From Mucidula mucida (lineage: Eukaryota; Basidiomycota; Agaricomycetes; Agaricales; Physalacriaceae), in assembly GCA_015501055.1 (NCBI GenBank), contig JADNYV010000245.1, positions 1-51,504 of the forward strand: a stretch of 51,504 nucleotides of DNA, given 5' to 3'. The position numbers and the translations under genes were made by a program. How positions within the stretch are numbered: position 1 is the stretch's first letter; each line of letters begins with the position of its first letter. This document shows, one piece after another, positions 10,292 to 20,773 of this stretch. The notes beneath the pieces were generated by a model, which was not told the DNA's origin, made no database searches, and was given only the letters and a program-made list of their open reading frames with translations.

Positions 10292-10317
10292 GTGGCGGGA
10301 ACAAGTGATACCGCCAC
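10292..10317. other. Conserved hairpin downstream of HNH gene 1
   Basis: The arms GTGGCGG (10292-10298) and CCGCCAC (10311-10317) are perfectly complementary around a 12-base loop. The same stem follows HNH gene 2 (16089-16114) and HNH gene 3 (24096-24113), where the loop is only 4 bases. Confidence 0.6.
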
Positions 10318-10673
10318 TGTTCTGAAAACGTGTAAGATTGGTTGAGTCGCGGGTGAAAAATCGTGAGCGACGCGTCGATGCATGGGAGTTGGTGGGACTG
10401 TGAAGGTACGGGAAACCCGGCAAATTAGAAACTGGATTGTACCTTCCATACAAGAAGCTTATACACAGTAGAGTACACTATAAGTAGATCAATGGACAGC
10501 ATGAACATATGGAGAGGGTAGACGCGAGTCGGTGGCGTTGGTGCCGCCGGTAGCGAGTGCACCGGTGCACTTGATAATCCAACAGGTGAGAACCGGTGTA
10601 GAAGTATCGGTGCACCTCCGCGTCCGCGTCGCCTACATCTGCATAGGTCTACAGTTGGCTATATCTCTCAAGG

Positions 10674-10696
10674 CTCATTTAACTCACTTAAATGAG
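10674..10696. other. Perfect 9-bp stem at the HNH flank/R-block boundary
   Basis: CTCATTTAA (10674-10682) and TTAAATGAG (10688-10696) form a perfect inverted repeat with a 5-base loop. It is repeated exactly at 16471-16493. After HNH gene 3 a shorter version, CTCATT...AATGAG, sits at 24267-24289, just where the R block is missing. Confidence 0.55.
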
Positions 10697-10705
10697 TAGT
10701 CAGAG

Positions 10706-11480
10706 GAAACCACCAAGTAATCTTTGATGATCCACCGACGTAATCTAGTACAGTGTGCATTCCCACCAATTCTATTGGACCAATATCGTGTATCTCATGA
10801 CGTCCGTTCTGCCTTTGTTGATTGGACTCAGTTGCGCCACATGGCACTGCCCCAAAAACGCACACTTCATCATTTTGGCAAGTCGCCCTTATGTGTTCAG
10901 AGACGATTCCGATCCATAGTGTGTTTTTACATGCTTTCTTGTTCCGGTGCACGCACCCAAAGCATCGCCTCACAAAGCCAGATCAACAACGTAGACTTGA
11001 TTATCCGCAGATCTGGTCAGAAAATTCAATGAACCCGTCCAGCCACTATCATTTTTGACGACCGAGTAACGTTTACTATGTCTGCTATGCCACTGAGGGT
11101 TCACTTAGATCGACTTATGGTTGTGAAAACGGTAATGAAAGTGATGATGTTATTGAACAGCCACGAAACAGGATTACAGCTGCCAGGGCCACGAAGCCTA
11201 AGCACCTTTCATAGACACCCAGTGAGCTTTCACCGAACACGCTCTGTCTTATGACGTTTGGGAGGGTGTGAACACCATGGCTTGGCAGCACCAGCAGAAC
11301 GATGTCGCTAAGAGGCCCAGTCGGGTTGTCACCCGACGAACAAGCAGGCATACAACCTTACTCATCAACGACCGCGGATTAGATGCGAAGATTATGACGA
11401 GCGAACATCCTACCTCTAATCGAGCCTCGAGGAATGAAGTGTATAACAATAAATACGTAGCGCCGTGTATATACTAGGAT
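10706..11480. repeat. R block, copy 2
   Basis: Second copy of the noncoding repeat also seen at 1704-2463 and 16503-17277. It is nearly identical to copy 3 and more diverged from copy 1. It starts just right of the CTCATTTAA hairpin and ends at the stop codon of alpha copy 6. Confidence 0.75.
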
Positions 11481-12550
11481 CTATGTCCTCTTGCGTTTCG
11501 GGATCCGACGTCCAACAACCTCCGGCGAGTCAAGAGGTTTACAAGGAACAACTTGCAATGCAGGACCGGCCACATCGGGGTCGAAGACCTCCGTGGCGCA
11601 GTGCGACACCCACTTGGCGATATCTACGCCAGCTTCAGAGTCTGATTGCGACGGTGTGGACAACCTGGACCGTTTTGAGGAGCGCGAATCCAGAGAGGAG
11701 CTTGACGATGATGATGATGAATGGACGAGCTCCGGCACAGGAGGACTCGCCGGAAGTAAAGGACGATATTTGTAGGGAATGCGACGACCAAATTGTCCGA
11801 TATATGCGCCCCTATAGAACTCGAAGGGTGGGGCCATGTGCCAATGACCGATACACTGAATAAGCGGTAGCCCCAGCGCAAGTTTGCGCCTGACCGTCTT
11901 TGAAGGATTGACGAGCGCGTAGCACGCGTATGTTATGACGAAAAAGGGATGCGCGCTGCAGGAGACTGAGGGATATGATGTGCGTGTGCCTCTGAAAGGA
12001 GTCACTTTCCGGGTGGTGGGGTTGAGAGTGTAGAGGGAGACGCCTGGCTTCAGCGGTACAACACGACATTCACATGGCTTGAATGAGGACACCTTCAGGG
12101 ATTGGATGATTAGAAATATATTCGGGTACAGTGCCATGCACATACCTCAATAAAGGCTCGCCTTTTCGCAAAAGGGAGTTTAGCGTTTTGTTCTTGAAAC
12201 TCATACAGTTCGTCGATGATGTGGTTTGGCGGTACTAATGCAACGTTCCTCGTAAGAATCGCTTCTTTAAGTTCAGGCTGGACTGTGCAAAAAGTTAAGC
12301 TCTATGTTTCGCCACGATGACTCGAGACAGACTTCGAAGAAAGTTGCCGGGAACGTTGAAGTAAGAACTCATGTCGCCTCGGTTGAGACCCCAAACAAAT
12401 TCAAATGCGTCAATCTAAGCCATGAATTAAGTTATAGATTGAGGCAGGAGGAATCGAACGAACCGATAAAGTCCTGGAATGCATAATCGGTACGTCGAGT
12501 GGCTCAGGAAAGGCGCGCGAGACATTGACGTTCTCCAAAGATATGGACAT
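11481..12550 (-). CDS. HNH-derived inactive paralogue, alpha subtype (copy 6)
   Basis: Exons 12550-12464, 12414-12333, 12282-12146 and 12092-11481 give 305 residues with all frames open. The protein is close to alpha copy 1, with changes such as AFPEPLDV in exon 1 and IGHWHMAPP where copies 1 and 8 have IGPWHMAPP. Exon 3 ends in a different codon context (the donor is preceded by ATTGAG). The tail has nine consecutive serines, SKRSRLSTPSQSDSE and KRKRT. It sits between the R block and beta copy 7 and is transcribed in the same direction as beta copy 7. The HNH catalytic and zinc residues are absent except the IMH histidine. Confidence 0.75.
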
Positions 12551-12833
12551 AGTGATTAAACGGGAAGGATGATCGGTGGGAGACTGACGATGGTGATGGT
12601 AGAGTTTAAAAAAGATCGCATGCGGAGCACAACCAAAATGCGTCGTCACGTGATGGCTGCGCTGGCTTGGGCGATAAAATTCCTTCGTATCTACCACTAT
12701 CGCGCAAAGAATCTTCCGGCACAAGGGGTAAAAGTGTATTTCGATTTCTAGATTCTGGAATTCGAGGCAATGAGATGTATGATAATAATAAATAGGTAGC
12801 GACGTGTATATATTGTAGAAGGGTTACTTGGAT

Positions 12834-13897
12834 TTAAGATCTCTTTCGTTTAGGAATGCACCGCCTACTAATCTCCGGCGAATCATAGGCTTTACGTGGG
12901 GCATTATCCAATACAGGACCGTCCACATCGGTGGCGAAGTCCACCACGGTGCAGTCTGAGACCCACTTGGTGATATCCACGCCAGCTTCAGAGTCTGACT
13001 GAAATTGCGTAGACAACCTGGACCGTTTGAACGACCGCGAATCCAGAGAAGAGGATGTAGACGACGATGACGAATGGACGAGGTCGGGCACAGGAGGAGT
13101 CGTCGGAAGTAATGGACGATATCCGAACGGAATAGAACGACCGAACTGACCCTTATAGGCGCCCTCGTAGAACTCGAAGGGTGGTATCCTGTGCCAAGGA
13201 CTCACACACTTGAAAAGTGTATTCCCGAGCCCAAGTTTGCGGTCAATGCTTCGAGGAGGGTTGAGGAGCCCCCAGCATGCATATGTAAGAAGAAACAAAG
13301 GATGCACTCCGCAGGAGACGGAGGGAAATGATGTGCGTGTACCCCTTAAAACGGTGACCTTACGGGTCTTGGGGTTGAGAGTGTATAGGGAGACGCCCGG
13401 CTTTAGCGGGACGACGCGACATTCGCTTGGATCGAAGGAGAAGATCTAAGGAGAATATGAATAAGAGCCGTGGATATGGCACTGGGTACATACCTCGGTA
13501 AAGATTCGTCTCTTGGCGAGAGGGAGTTTACGATTTTGCCGTTGGAACTCGAGCAGTTCCTCAACAATGTGATTTGGGGGTATCAGTGCTACGTCTTTTG
13601 CATCGATAGCTGCTTTGAGGCCGGGTTGGACTGTAAGAAAAGTCAGTGCATTTTACGCCCACGATGAAAGAAGACAGACCTCGAAGAAAGTTCCCGGCGA
13701 CGTCGAAGTATGAGCTCATGTCACCCCGATTAAGACCCCACACGAATTCCATAGAGTCAATCTAAGCCAGAGTTAACAAATTAGTTTGAGGCAGAACGAA
13801 TCGAACGGACCAGTAAGGTCCTGGTATGCATAATCGGTACGTCGAGGGGCTCAGTAAAGGCGCGCGAGACGTTGACATTTTCCAAGGAGATAGACAT
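12834..13897 (-). CDS. HNH-derived inactive paralogue, chimeric beta subtype, paired with HNH gene 2 (copy 7)
   Basis: Exons 13897-13811, 13761-13680, 13630-13494 and 13445-12834 give 305 residues. From the start to about position 13073 it is essentially identical to beta copy 5. Beyond that the C-terminal tail (12834-13072) matches beta copy 2 better, for example in the APRKA-type segment replacing VPCKP. The gene is therefore a recombinant whose crossover marks the tandem-duplication junction. The tail still ends in KRKRS, but the SKRSRLSTPSQ block has become FKRSRLSTQFQ. It is head to head with HNH gene 2 at 551 bases. Function is unknown, as for its relatives. Confidence 0.76.
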
Positions 13898-14448
13898 GGT
13901 GACGAACAGGGAGGATATTGGGTGGGAGACTGATGATGGTGATGGTAGAGTTCAAAGATGATCGCGGCCCGGGCCACCAACAAAGAAGTCGTCAACACGT
14001 GATATTTGTTGTTGCTTGGCGAGATTTCATTTTTTGGATTTTTAGCTCCGGCCATCGCCATTATTCCAGACAATGCTGAGGCAATGCGTTGTCCACAGCA
14101 TGCGCCATGTGTTCTGACAATGGAATATGAACACGTTGCTTCCCAAAGTGGACAACATTGACGGCAGCGCTCCGCCTTGGTACTGGCCTCCATTGTTCTG
14201 TGCGACTAGGACTACACATTCACAACCGTAGGGCATCCAAGCGAACAAAGAACTCTCCTCATTGTCCGGTACTTCTACGGGTTTATCTCAGATAGTGTCC
14301 ATTGTTGGGCTTTCCTCGAGTTCCCGGGCTTTGTTCACAATGAACCTGCCAGTGCACTATAAACGGAGACGCTGCCTAACGACATGCCCCACTATCCTCT
14401 CTTTATTCCCCCGGTGGCGCTGGCGCTATCTCCCAAATCTCCTCTCTA
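13898..14448. promoter_or_regulatory. Divergent promoter between beta copy 7 and HNH gene 2
   Basis: Exact copy of 8101-8651, with TATAAA at 14368-14373 for the HNH gene. Confidence 0.65.
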
Positions 14449-15731
14449 ATGGCCGAACAGCAGCTTCGACGCTCCCAACGAGAGCACCCTACAAAGAGCC
14501 TACAGGAGTCTCCGCCTCCAGAGACACCGCAGCCTCTCAAATCGTCCCGGAAGCCCAAAGATCCCGACTACGCCTACCGGCCCCCACAGGAAGAAGACGA
14601 CGAACCCAGCATTAGCGCCTATATTAGCCCCAAGAGAAACATCCAGTGGAAGGAGGATGTGAAGCTCGAAGCTAGGCAGGCTGCTATCGACCACTCGGTA
14701 CACGGTCTCTCTTGTGCGATATGCGGCTGCGATAATAATGATGGAAGTACCTTCAACATGGCACATGTTGTCGATCGGTCTTTAGCGGGAAATGAAGAGC
14801 TAGTGAGTGCCAGTCATCGTTGTTTCGCTAGGCTTACTTACGACTGCCCAGGTAGCGCATCTAGAAGAAAGCTGGGGATTAGAGCCCGAGACGTTCTATC
14901 TACATTCACGGTTCAACATGATGATTCGTGAATACCTTTCCCGATATCCCAACAATATTCTTACTGAACGAACGAGTAGTTTGTGTCAAATGTCATCTGG
15001 GGCTAGACACGGGGCTGTTCGCCCTCCTCCCCCCGACCCAAGCTATTGAGGTCGCTTTGGAATTTGTGAATAAGACGCCGGAAGAACGAAGCAAGAACCC
15101 AGTCTCCGAGGTACGTTGGCTTCCATGTATATCTGCTCATCTCTCTGACTACAAGCAGCTTTTCAAACACGACCCCGACAACCCTCTCAAGTATCGCCTT
15201 ATCGATATTGGTTGGACGGGCAGTAATCCCTTCGTCGTTTATCTGCCCGGCAAGAACAACAGATCCAGGATCAAGGGTATTTTTCCGCCTTTCCATCATC
15301 CGCTCCTGTCCAACATCGAGCTTCATGTAAATCCCGTCTACATGATGTGGAACCTTGGCTTCAAGCTTGAAAAGCACGATTTGGAGGATCTCGACGTTCC
15401 TCTGTCGCAGGGCACCGACTTGGCAAATGTGCGACGGCTTTTCGAGTCTTGGGTCCTCCAGGACGACGACGACCGAGCCACATCGGGTTTTACGACGTCC
15501 AAGGCGGCAGGACCTGCACCGTCCGGGGCAGATGCGGCGATTTCTGATCGAGCAGCTGTACAGTGCGAGACCTCGACATCGGAGCAAGACGCTGCGACAT
15601 CCGAACCTCGTCGATCCAAGCGCCTGCGCGCCGCGTCCACCGCACACGATTCGGATTCTACACTTGATGTACCGCCCCCTCCGAAGCGTTCCAGGAAGGG
15701 CAAGAGCGCTGCGACGGCCTCTCGGCGCTGA
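14449..15731 (+). CDS. HNH-nuclease-like protein (HNH gene 2), identical to gene 1
   Basis: Exons 14449-14802, 14852-14927, 14980-15110 and 15159-15731 give a 377-residue protein that appears identical to HNH gene 1, including C89, C92, H106, N140, C145, C148 and H149 and the SKRLRAAS/KRSRKGK tail. Identity across introns and flanks shows that the copy is recent or recently homogenised, or that an assembler placed one repeat twice. It is divergent from beta copy 7. If both copies are real, they double the dosage of the same protein. Confidence 0.8.
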
Positions 15732-16502
15732 CTCCATTCCACTCTCATGCTATTCCTCTTTATGATCTCACGTTTCTCTGCACAATTTAGCATCGCACTC
15801 TGGTTGAAATCCTCTCTATGACATTACGTTTCTCCCCTTTTATGTTTCTTGTTCACGATGTAAATACAACCGAAAAATGTATTAGATACCAAAAAAATCA
15901 GATAATGTGTATTTATTTAAAAATCTGGGCACCTTGGACGTAAGGCATCGTCTATTCAATGATGTGCTAGCCTGAAGTCACCGGCTTGGCCTGACTTTCC
16001 GACCTTGCCATCTTCCAATCGGCCAAAGGGGATCAGCCGTGACCCACGGTCGGCTCTGAGTGGGGGGACGGGATCTATTTTGCGCCATGTGGCGGGAACA
16101 AGTGATACCGCCACTGTTCTGAAAACGTGTAAGATTGGTTGAGTCGCGGGTGAAAAATCGTGAGCGACGCGTCGATGCATGGGAGTTGGTGGGACTGTGA
16201 AGGTACGGGAAACCCGGCAAATTAGAAACTGGATTGTACCTTCCATACAAGAAGCTTATACACAGTAGAGTACACTATAAGTAGATCAATGGACAGCATG
16301 AACATATGGAGAGGGTAGACGCGAGTCGGTGGCGTTGGTGCCGCCGGTAGCGAGTGCACCGGTGCACTTGATAATCCAACAGGTGAGAACCGGTGTAGAA
16401 GTATCGGTGCACCTCCGCGTCCGCGTCGCCTACATCTGCATAGGTCTACAGTTGGCTATATCTCTCAAGGCTCATTTAACTCACTTAAATGAGTAGTCAG
16501 AG
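15732..16502. other. 3' flank of HNH gene 2, with two hairpins
   Basis: Exact repeat of 9935-10705. It includes the GTGGCGG/CCGCCAC hairpin at 16089-16114, the 14-base palindrome at 16354-16367 and the CTCATTTAA stem at 16471-16493. No gene is seen. Confidence 0.6.
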
Positions 16503-17277
16503 GAAACCACCAAGTAATCTTTGATGATCCACCGACGTAATCTAGTACAGTGTGCATTCCCACCAATTCTATTGGACCAATATCGTGTATCTCATGACGT
16601 CCGTTCTGCCTTTGTTGATTGGACTCAGTTGCGCCACATGGCACTGCCCCAAAAACGCACACTTCATCATTTTGGCAAGTCGCCCTTATGTGTTCAGAGA
16701 CGATTCCGATCCATAGTGTGTTTTTACATGCTTTCTTGTTCCGGTGCACGCACCCAAAGCATCGCCTCACAAAGCCAGATCAACAACGTAGACTTGATTA
16801 TCCGCAGATCTGGTCAGAAAATTCAATGAACCCGTCCAGCCACTATCATTTTTGACGACCGAGTAACGTTTACTATGTCTGCTATGCCACTGAGGGTTCA
16901 CTTAGATCGACTTATGGTTGTGAAAACGGTAATGAAAGTGATGATGTTATTGAACAGCCACGAAACAGGATTACAGCTGCCAGGGCCACGAAGCCTAAGC
17001 ACCTTTCATAGACACCCAGTGAGCTTTCACCGAACACGCTCTGTCTTATGACGTTTGGGAGGGTGTGAACACCATGGCTTGGCAGCACCAGCAGAACGAT
17101 GTCGCTAAGAGGCCCAGTCGGGTTGTCACCCGACGAACAAGCAGGCATACAACCTTACTCATCAACGACCGCGGATTAGATGCGAAGATTATGACGAGCG
17201 AACATCCTACCTCTAATCGAGCCTCGAGGAATGAAGTGTATAACAATAAATACGTAGCGCCGTGTATATACTAGGAT
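16503..17277. repeat. R block, copy 3
   Basis: Third copy of the R repeat, nearly identical to copy 2 at the 5,797-base offset. It again ends at the stop codon of an alpha paralogue gene. Confidence 0.75.
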
Positions 17278-18348
17278 CTATGTCCTCTTGCGTTTCGGGA
17301 TCCGACGTCCAACAACCTCCGGCGAGTCAAGAGGTTTACAAGGAACAACTTGCAATGCAGGACCGGCCACATCGGGGTCGAAGACCTCCGTGGCGCAGTG
17401 CGACACCCACTTGGCGATATCTACGCCAGCTTCAGAGTCTGATTGCGACGGTGTGGACAACCTGGACCGTTTTGAGGAGCGCGAATCCAGAGAGGAGCTT
17501 GACGATGATGATGATGAATGGACGAGCTCCGGCACAGGAGGACTCGCCGGAAGTAAAGGACGATATTTGTAGGGAATGCGACGACCAAATTGTCCGATAT
17601 ATGCGCCCCTATAGAACTCAAAGGGTGGGGCCATGTGCCAAGGACCGATACACTGAATAAGCGGTAGCCCTAGCGCAAGTTTGCGCCTCACCGTCTTTAA
17701 AGGATTGACGAGCGCGTAGCACGCGTATGTTATGACGAAAAAGGGATGCGCGCTGCAGGAGACTGAGGGATATGATGTGCGTGTGCCTCTGAAAGGAGTC
17801 ACTTTCCGGGTGGTGGGGTTGAGAGTGTAGAGGGAGACGCCTGGCTTCAGCGGTACAACACGACATTCACATGGCTTGAATGAAGACACCTTCAGGGATT
17901 GTATGATTAGAAATATATTCGGGTACAGTGCCATGCACATACCTCGGTAAACGCGCGCCTTTTCGCAAAAGGGAGTTTAGCGTTTTGTTCTTGAAACTCA
18001 TACAGTTCGTCGATGATCTGGTTTGGCGGTACTAATGCAACGTTCCTCGTAAGGATCGCTTCTTTAAGCTCAGGCTGGACTGTGAAAAAAAAGTAAGCTC
18101 TATGTTTCGCCACGATGACTCGAGACAGACTTCGAAGAAAGTTGCCGGGAACGTTGAAGTAAGAACTCATGTCGCCTCGGTTGAGACCCCAAACAAATTC
18201 AAATGCGTCAATCTAAGCCATGAATTAAGTTATAGATTGAGGCAGGAGGAATCGAACGAACCGATAAAGTCCTGGAATGCATAATCGGTACGTCGAGTGG
18301 CTGAGTAAAGGCGCGCGAGACATTGACGTTCTCCAAAGATATGGACAT
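17278..18348 (-). CDS. HNH-derived inactive paralogue, alpha subtype, mosaic (copy 8)
   Basis: Exons 18348-18262, 18212-18131, 18079-17943 and 17889-17278 give 305 residues, all in frame. Although it lies in duplication unit B, it matches alpha copy 1 rather than copy 6 at several clustered sites: the AAGGACCG context near 17640, CTCACCGTCTTTAAAGG near 17690, and the exon-3 end GTAAACGCGCGCC. In exon 2 and its donor it matches copy 6 instead. This patchwork points to gene conversion. Domain content is as for the other alpha genes: no zinc cysteines, the IMH histidine kept, a nine-serine run, and a basic end KRKRT. Confidence 0.75.
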
Positions 18349-18591
18349 AGTGATTAAACGGGGAGGATGTTAGGTGGGAGACTGACGATGGTGATGGTAG
18401 AGTTTAAAAACGATCGCATGCGGAGCACAACCAAAACGCGTCGTCACGTGATGGCTGCGCTGGCTTGGGCGATACAATTCCTTCGTATCTACCACCATCG
18501 CGCAAAGAATGTTCCGGCACAAGGTCTAAAGGTGAATTTCGAGTTCTAGGTTCTGGAATTCGAGGCAATGAGATGTATAATAATAAATATG

Positions 18592-19197
18592 ACAGGCGTA
18601 TGTAAGGAGAAAGAGAGGATGCACTTAGCAGCGCGTGTGCCCTTTAAGAGAGTTACTTTCCGGGTGGTGGGATTGAGAGCGTAGAGGGAGACACCCGACT
18701 TCAACGGTACGACACGACATTCGCACGGATTGAACAAGAATATCTGAACGAGACTAAATCGGACAGATACGTCGTGGGTGCGGCATTGCAGACTCACTTC
18801 GGTGAAAATGCGCCTCTTGGTAGAAGGCAGTTCAAGATTTTGGTCTGGAATTCGAGCAGTTCCTTGACTACGTGGTTTGGAGGGATCAAAACGACCTTTT
18901 TTGCACGCATGGCTTCCTTGATTTCGGGTTGGACTGTAGGAAACTAAGCTCATGTGTTGGCGGATTATTGGAGACAGACCTCCCAGAAAGTTGCCGGGAA
19001 CGTCAACATAGGAGCTCATTTGGCCGCGGTGGAGTCCCTATACAAATTCGAAGGGGTCAATCTAAGCCATGCTTTAGTATCAGCACTACAGCTACACGAT
19101 TCAAACGAACCAATATGACCCTTGAATGCATAATCGGTACGTCCAGTGGCTCAGTAAAGGCGCGCGAGACGTTGACGTTCTCCAGAGACACAGACAT
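18592..19197 (-). pseudogene. Truncated, nonsense-carrying HNH-derived paralogue (copy 9)
   Basis: Exon 1 (19197-19111, MSVSLENVNVSRAFTEP) and exon 2 (from 19061) are recognisable, but in exon 2 the invariant tryptophan codon of WGL is TAG. Exon 3 keeps VVLIPPNHVVKELLEFQ and then loses one base, shifting the frame. Exon 4 stops matching after the LLTYAC-equivalent region at about 18592, so the Ser-rich tail is gone; the cut joins directly to the A/T-rich flank of alpha copy 8. It is a dead copy, and its exon 1 sequence does not fall clearly into alpha, beta or gamma. Confidence 0.8.
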
Positions 19198-19445
19198 GGC
19201 GATCTGACAGAGACGATATTGGATGGGAGATTTTGAATAGTGATGGTAGAGGTTAAAGAACTGGGTAGCGCACAAACAAACACCAAAACGCGTCATCAGG
19301 AGAGATCATTGGTGCCGCGGTCTGCTACAATCGAGTGATACCCTTACAACAAGCGAAAAGATTGCGAAAGGTGAAGATCAAACTCTAGGTTTTGGAAATC
19401 GAGAAATGAATGTATAAGAATAGATACGTATAGGACTACTTGGTT

Positions 19446-20510
19446 CTAAGAGCTCTTGCGTTTCGGATTGTGACGTCGAACAACCTCCGGCGAGTCGAGA
19501 GGTTTACACGGAACAAAGTCCAATGCAGGACCACCCAAATCGGAGTCGAAATCTGCCGCAGCACAGTCTGACGTCCACCTTGCGATATCTACGCCAGTGT
19601 CAAAGTCTGATTGTGACGGGATAACCTGCATCTTTTTTTGAAGAGTGCTCGGACTCGAGGGAGGAGGACGATGTCGATGACGACTGGATGAGATCCGGCA
19701 CAGGAGGCGTCGTCGGAAGTAAGGGACGATAGAGGCGAGGAATAGATCGACCGAATTGTCCCATATAGGCGCCATCGTAGAACTCCAAGGGCGGAGTCGT
19801 GTGCCAAGGATTGAAACACTTAATAAGAGTATTTCCCAACCCAAGTTTGCTGTCTATGCTCTTTGAAGGAACGAGGACCTCCCTGCACGAGTATGTCATG
19901 AGGAATAAGGGATGTATCACTCCGCAGGAAACTGAGGGAAAGGATGTGCGTGTGCCTTTCAGAGTAGTGACTTTCTGGGTCGTGGGGTTTAAAGCGTATA
20001 GGGAGACGCCCGGCTTCAGCGGGACGACGCGACATTCGCTTGGCCCGAATGGGAATGCCTGGGGATAATATGAATAAGAGGTGTGTGTACGGTAATGGGT
20101 ACATACCTCGGTGAAGATTCGCCTCTTGGCGAAAGGGAGTTTACGATTTTGCTGTTGGAAGTCGATCATTTCCTGGACGACATGATTGGGGGGTACTAGT
20201 GCGACCTTCCCATGGACGATAGCTTCTTTGAGCTCGGGTTGAACTAGGGAAAAGTTGGCTCATATTTCATTTGCACGATTTTGGACACGGACTTTGGAGA
20301 AAATTGCCGGAGACGTTGAAATAAGCGCTCATTTGGCCGCGGTTAAGACCCCAAACGTATTCCATGCAGTCAATCTGAGTCAATTTTTAGCATTGGCACG
20401 AAAGCAACACGATTGGAACGAACCAATACCGTCCTTGCATGCATGATCGGTAGGACGAGCGGTTCAGTAAAGGTTCGAGAGATGTTAACGTTCTCCAGGG
20501 AGATAGACAT
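19446..20510 (-). pseudogene. Gamma-subtype paralogue with frameshift in the tail (copy 10)
   Basis: Exons 20510-20424, 20374-20293, 20243-20107 and 20058-19446 match gamma copy 4, but exon 4 is 613 bases, one more than a multiple of three. Around 19618-19640 it has a 7-T run where copy 4 has 5, plus a nearby 4-base loss. The frame then leaves SKRSRLS and stops at 19600, removing the last 50 or so residues with the basic end. The original tail frame stays open downstream (DFDSDLGGPALDFVPCKP), so the change is recent. The core domain could still be made as a shortened protein. A homopolymer sequencing error is possible but would not explain the 4-base loss alone. Confidence 0.7.
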
Positions 20511-20773
20511 CGCGATAACAGGTAATGATGATGGTAGAAGTTCACGAGGAGAGCAGGTTGTGACACAAGCAAACGCGTCATCACGTGATGACTGCGCTTA
20601 CTTTGGCGAAAAAAGCCGTCGTTAACTAAGGTCTGCCACTATCGCTCAGAGTCTTACGGAAAAATGGCGAGAAGTAAATATCGAAGTCTAGGTTCTGGCA
20701 CTCGAGGCAATGAGATATATGATAATAATAAATATGTAGCGACGTGTATAGATTGTTGAAGGGTTGCTTGGTT

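Larger units (their letters stand above)
9935..10705. other. 3' flank of HNH gene 1
   Basis: No gene is seen. This 770-base flank is repeated exactly after HNH gene 2 and in shortened, diverged form after HNH gene 3, so it travels with the nuclease-like gene. It contains a T/A-rich tract with GATGTAAATACA near 10058, two conserved hairpins (listed separately) and a perfect 14-base palindrome, GTGCACCGGTGCAC, at 10557-10570. Minus-strand open frames of 90-96 codons here are not preserved after HNH gene 3. Confidence 0.6.
7276..13072. repeat. Tandem duplication unit A (5,797 bases)
   Basis: This unit runs from inside beta copy 5, through HNH gene 1, its 3' flank, the R block and alpha copy 6, to inside beta copy 7. 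The following sequence repeats it at a constant offset of 5,797 bases. Over the beta/HNH/flank part I found almost no differences (for example a single G/A change at 7674 versus 13471), and the two HNH genes encode identical proteins. The junction at 13072/13073 lies at GAATGGACGAGGTCGGGCAC inside the serine-tract part of a beta gene, as expected for unequal crossing-over between two beta copies. Confidence 0.85.
13073..18592. repeat. Tandem duplication unit B
   Basis: Second copy of the 5,797-base unit, covering beta copy 7, HNH gene 2, its flank, R block copy 3 and alpha copy 8. Near identity at offset 5,797 holds through the HNH gene and flank. Within alpha copy 8 differences appear in patches that match alpha copy 1. 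Homology stops at about 18592, after AATAATAAATATG, where a truncated paralogue begins abruptly. Confidence 0.82.

Noticed and set aside
10668..10973. 101-codon minus frame in the R block
   Set aside because: In R copy 1 the equivalent frame is shorter and broken, so coding is unlikely.
7276..18592. Duplication unit as a transposon
   Set aside because: No terminal inverted repeats, target-site duplications or transposase; the breakpoints lie in homologous beta genes, which favours unequal crossover.
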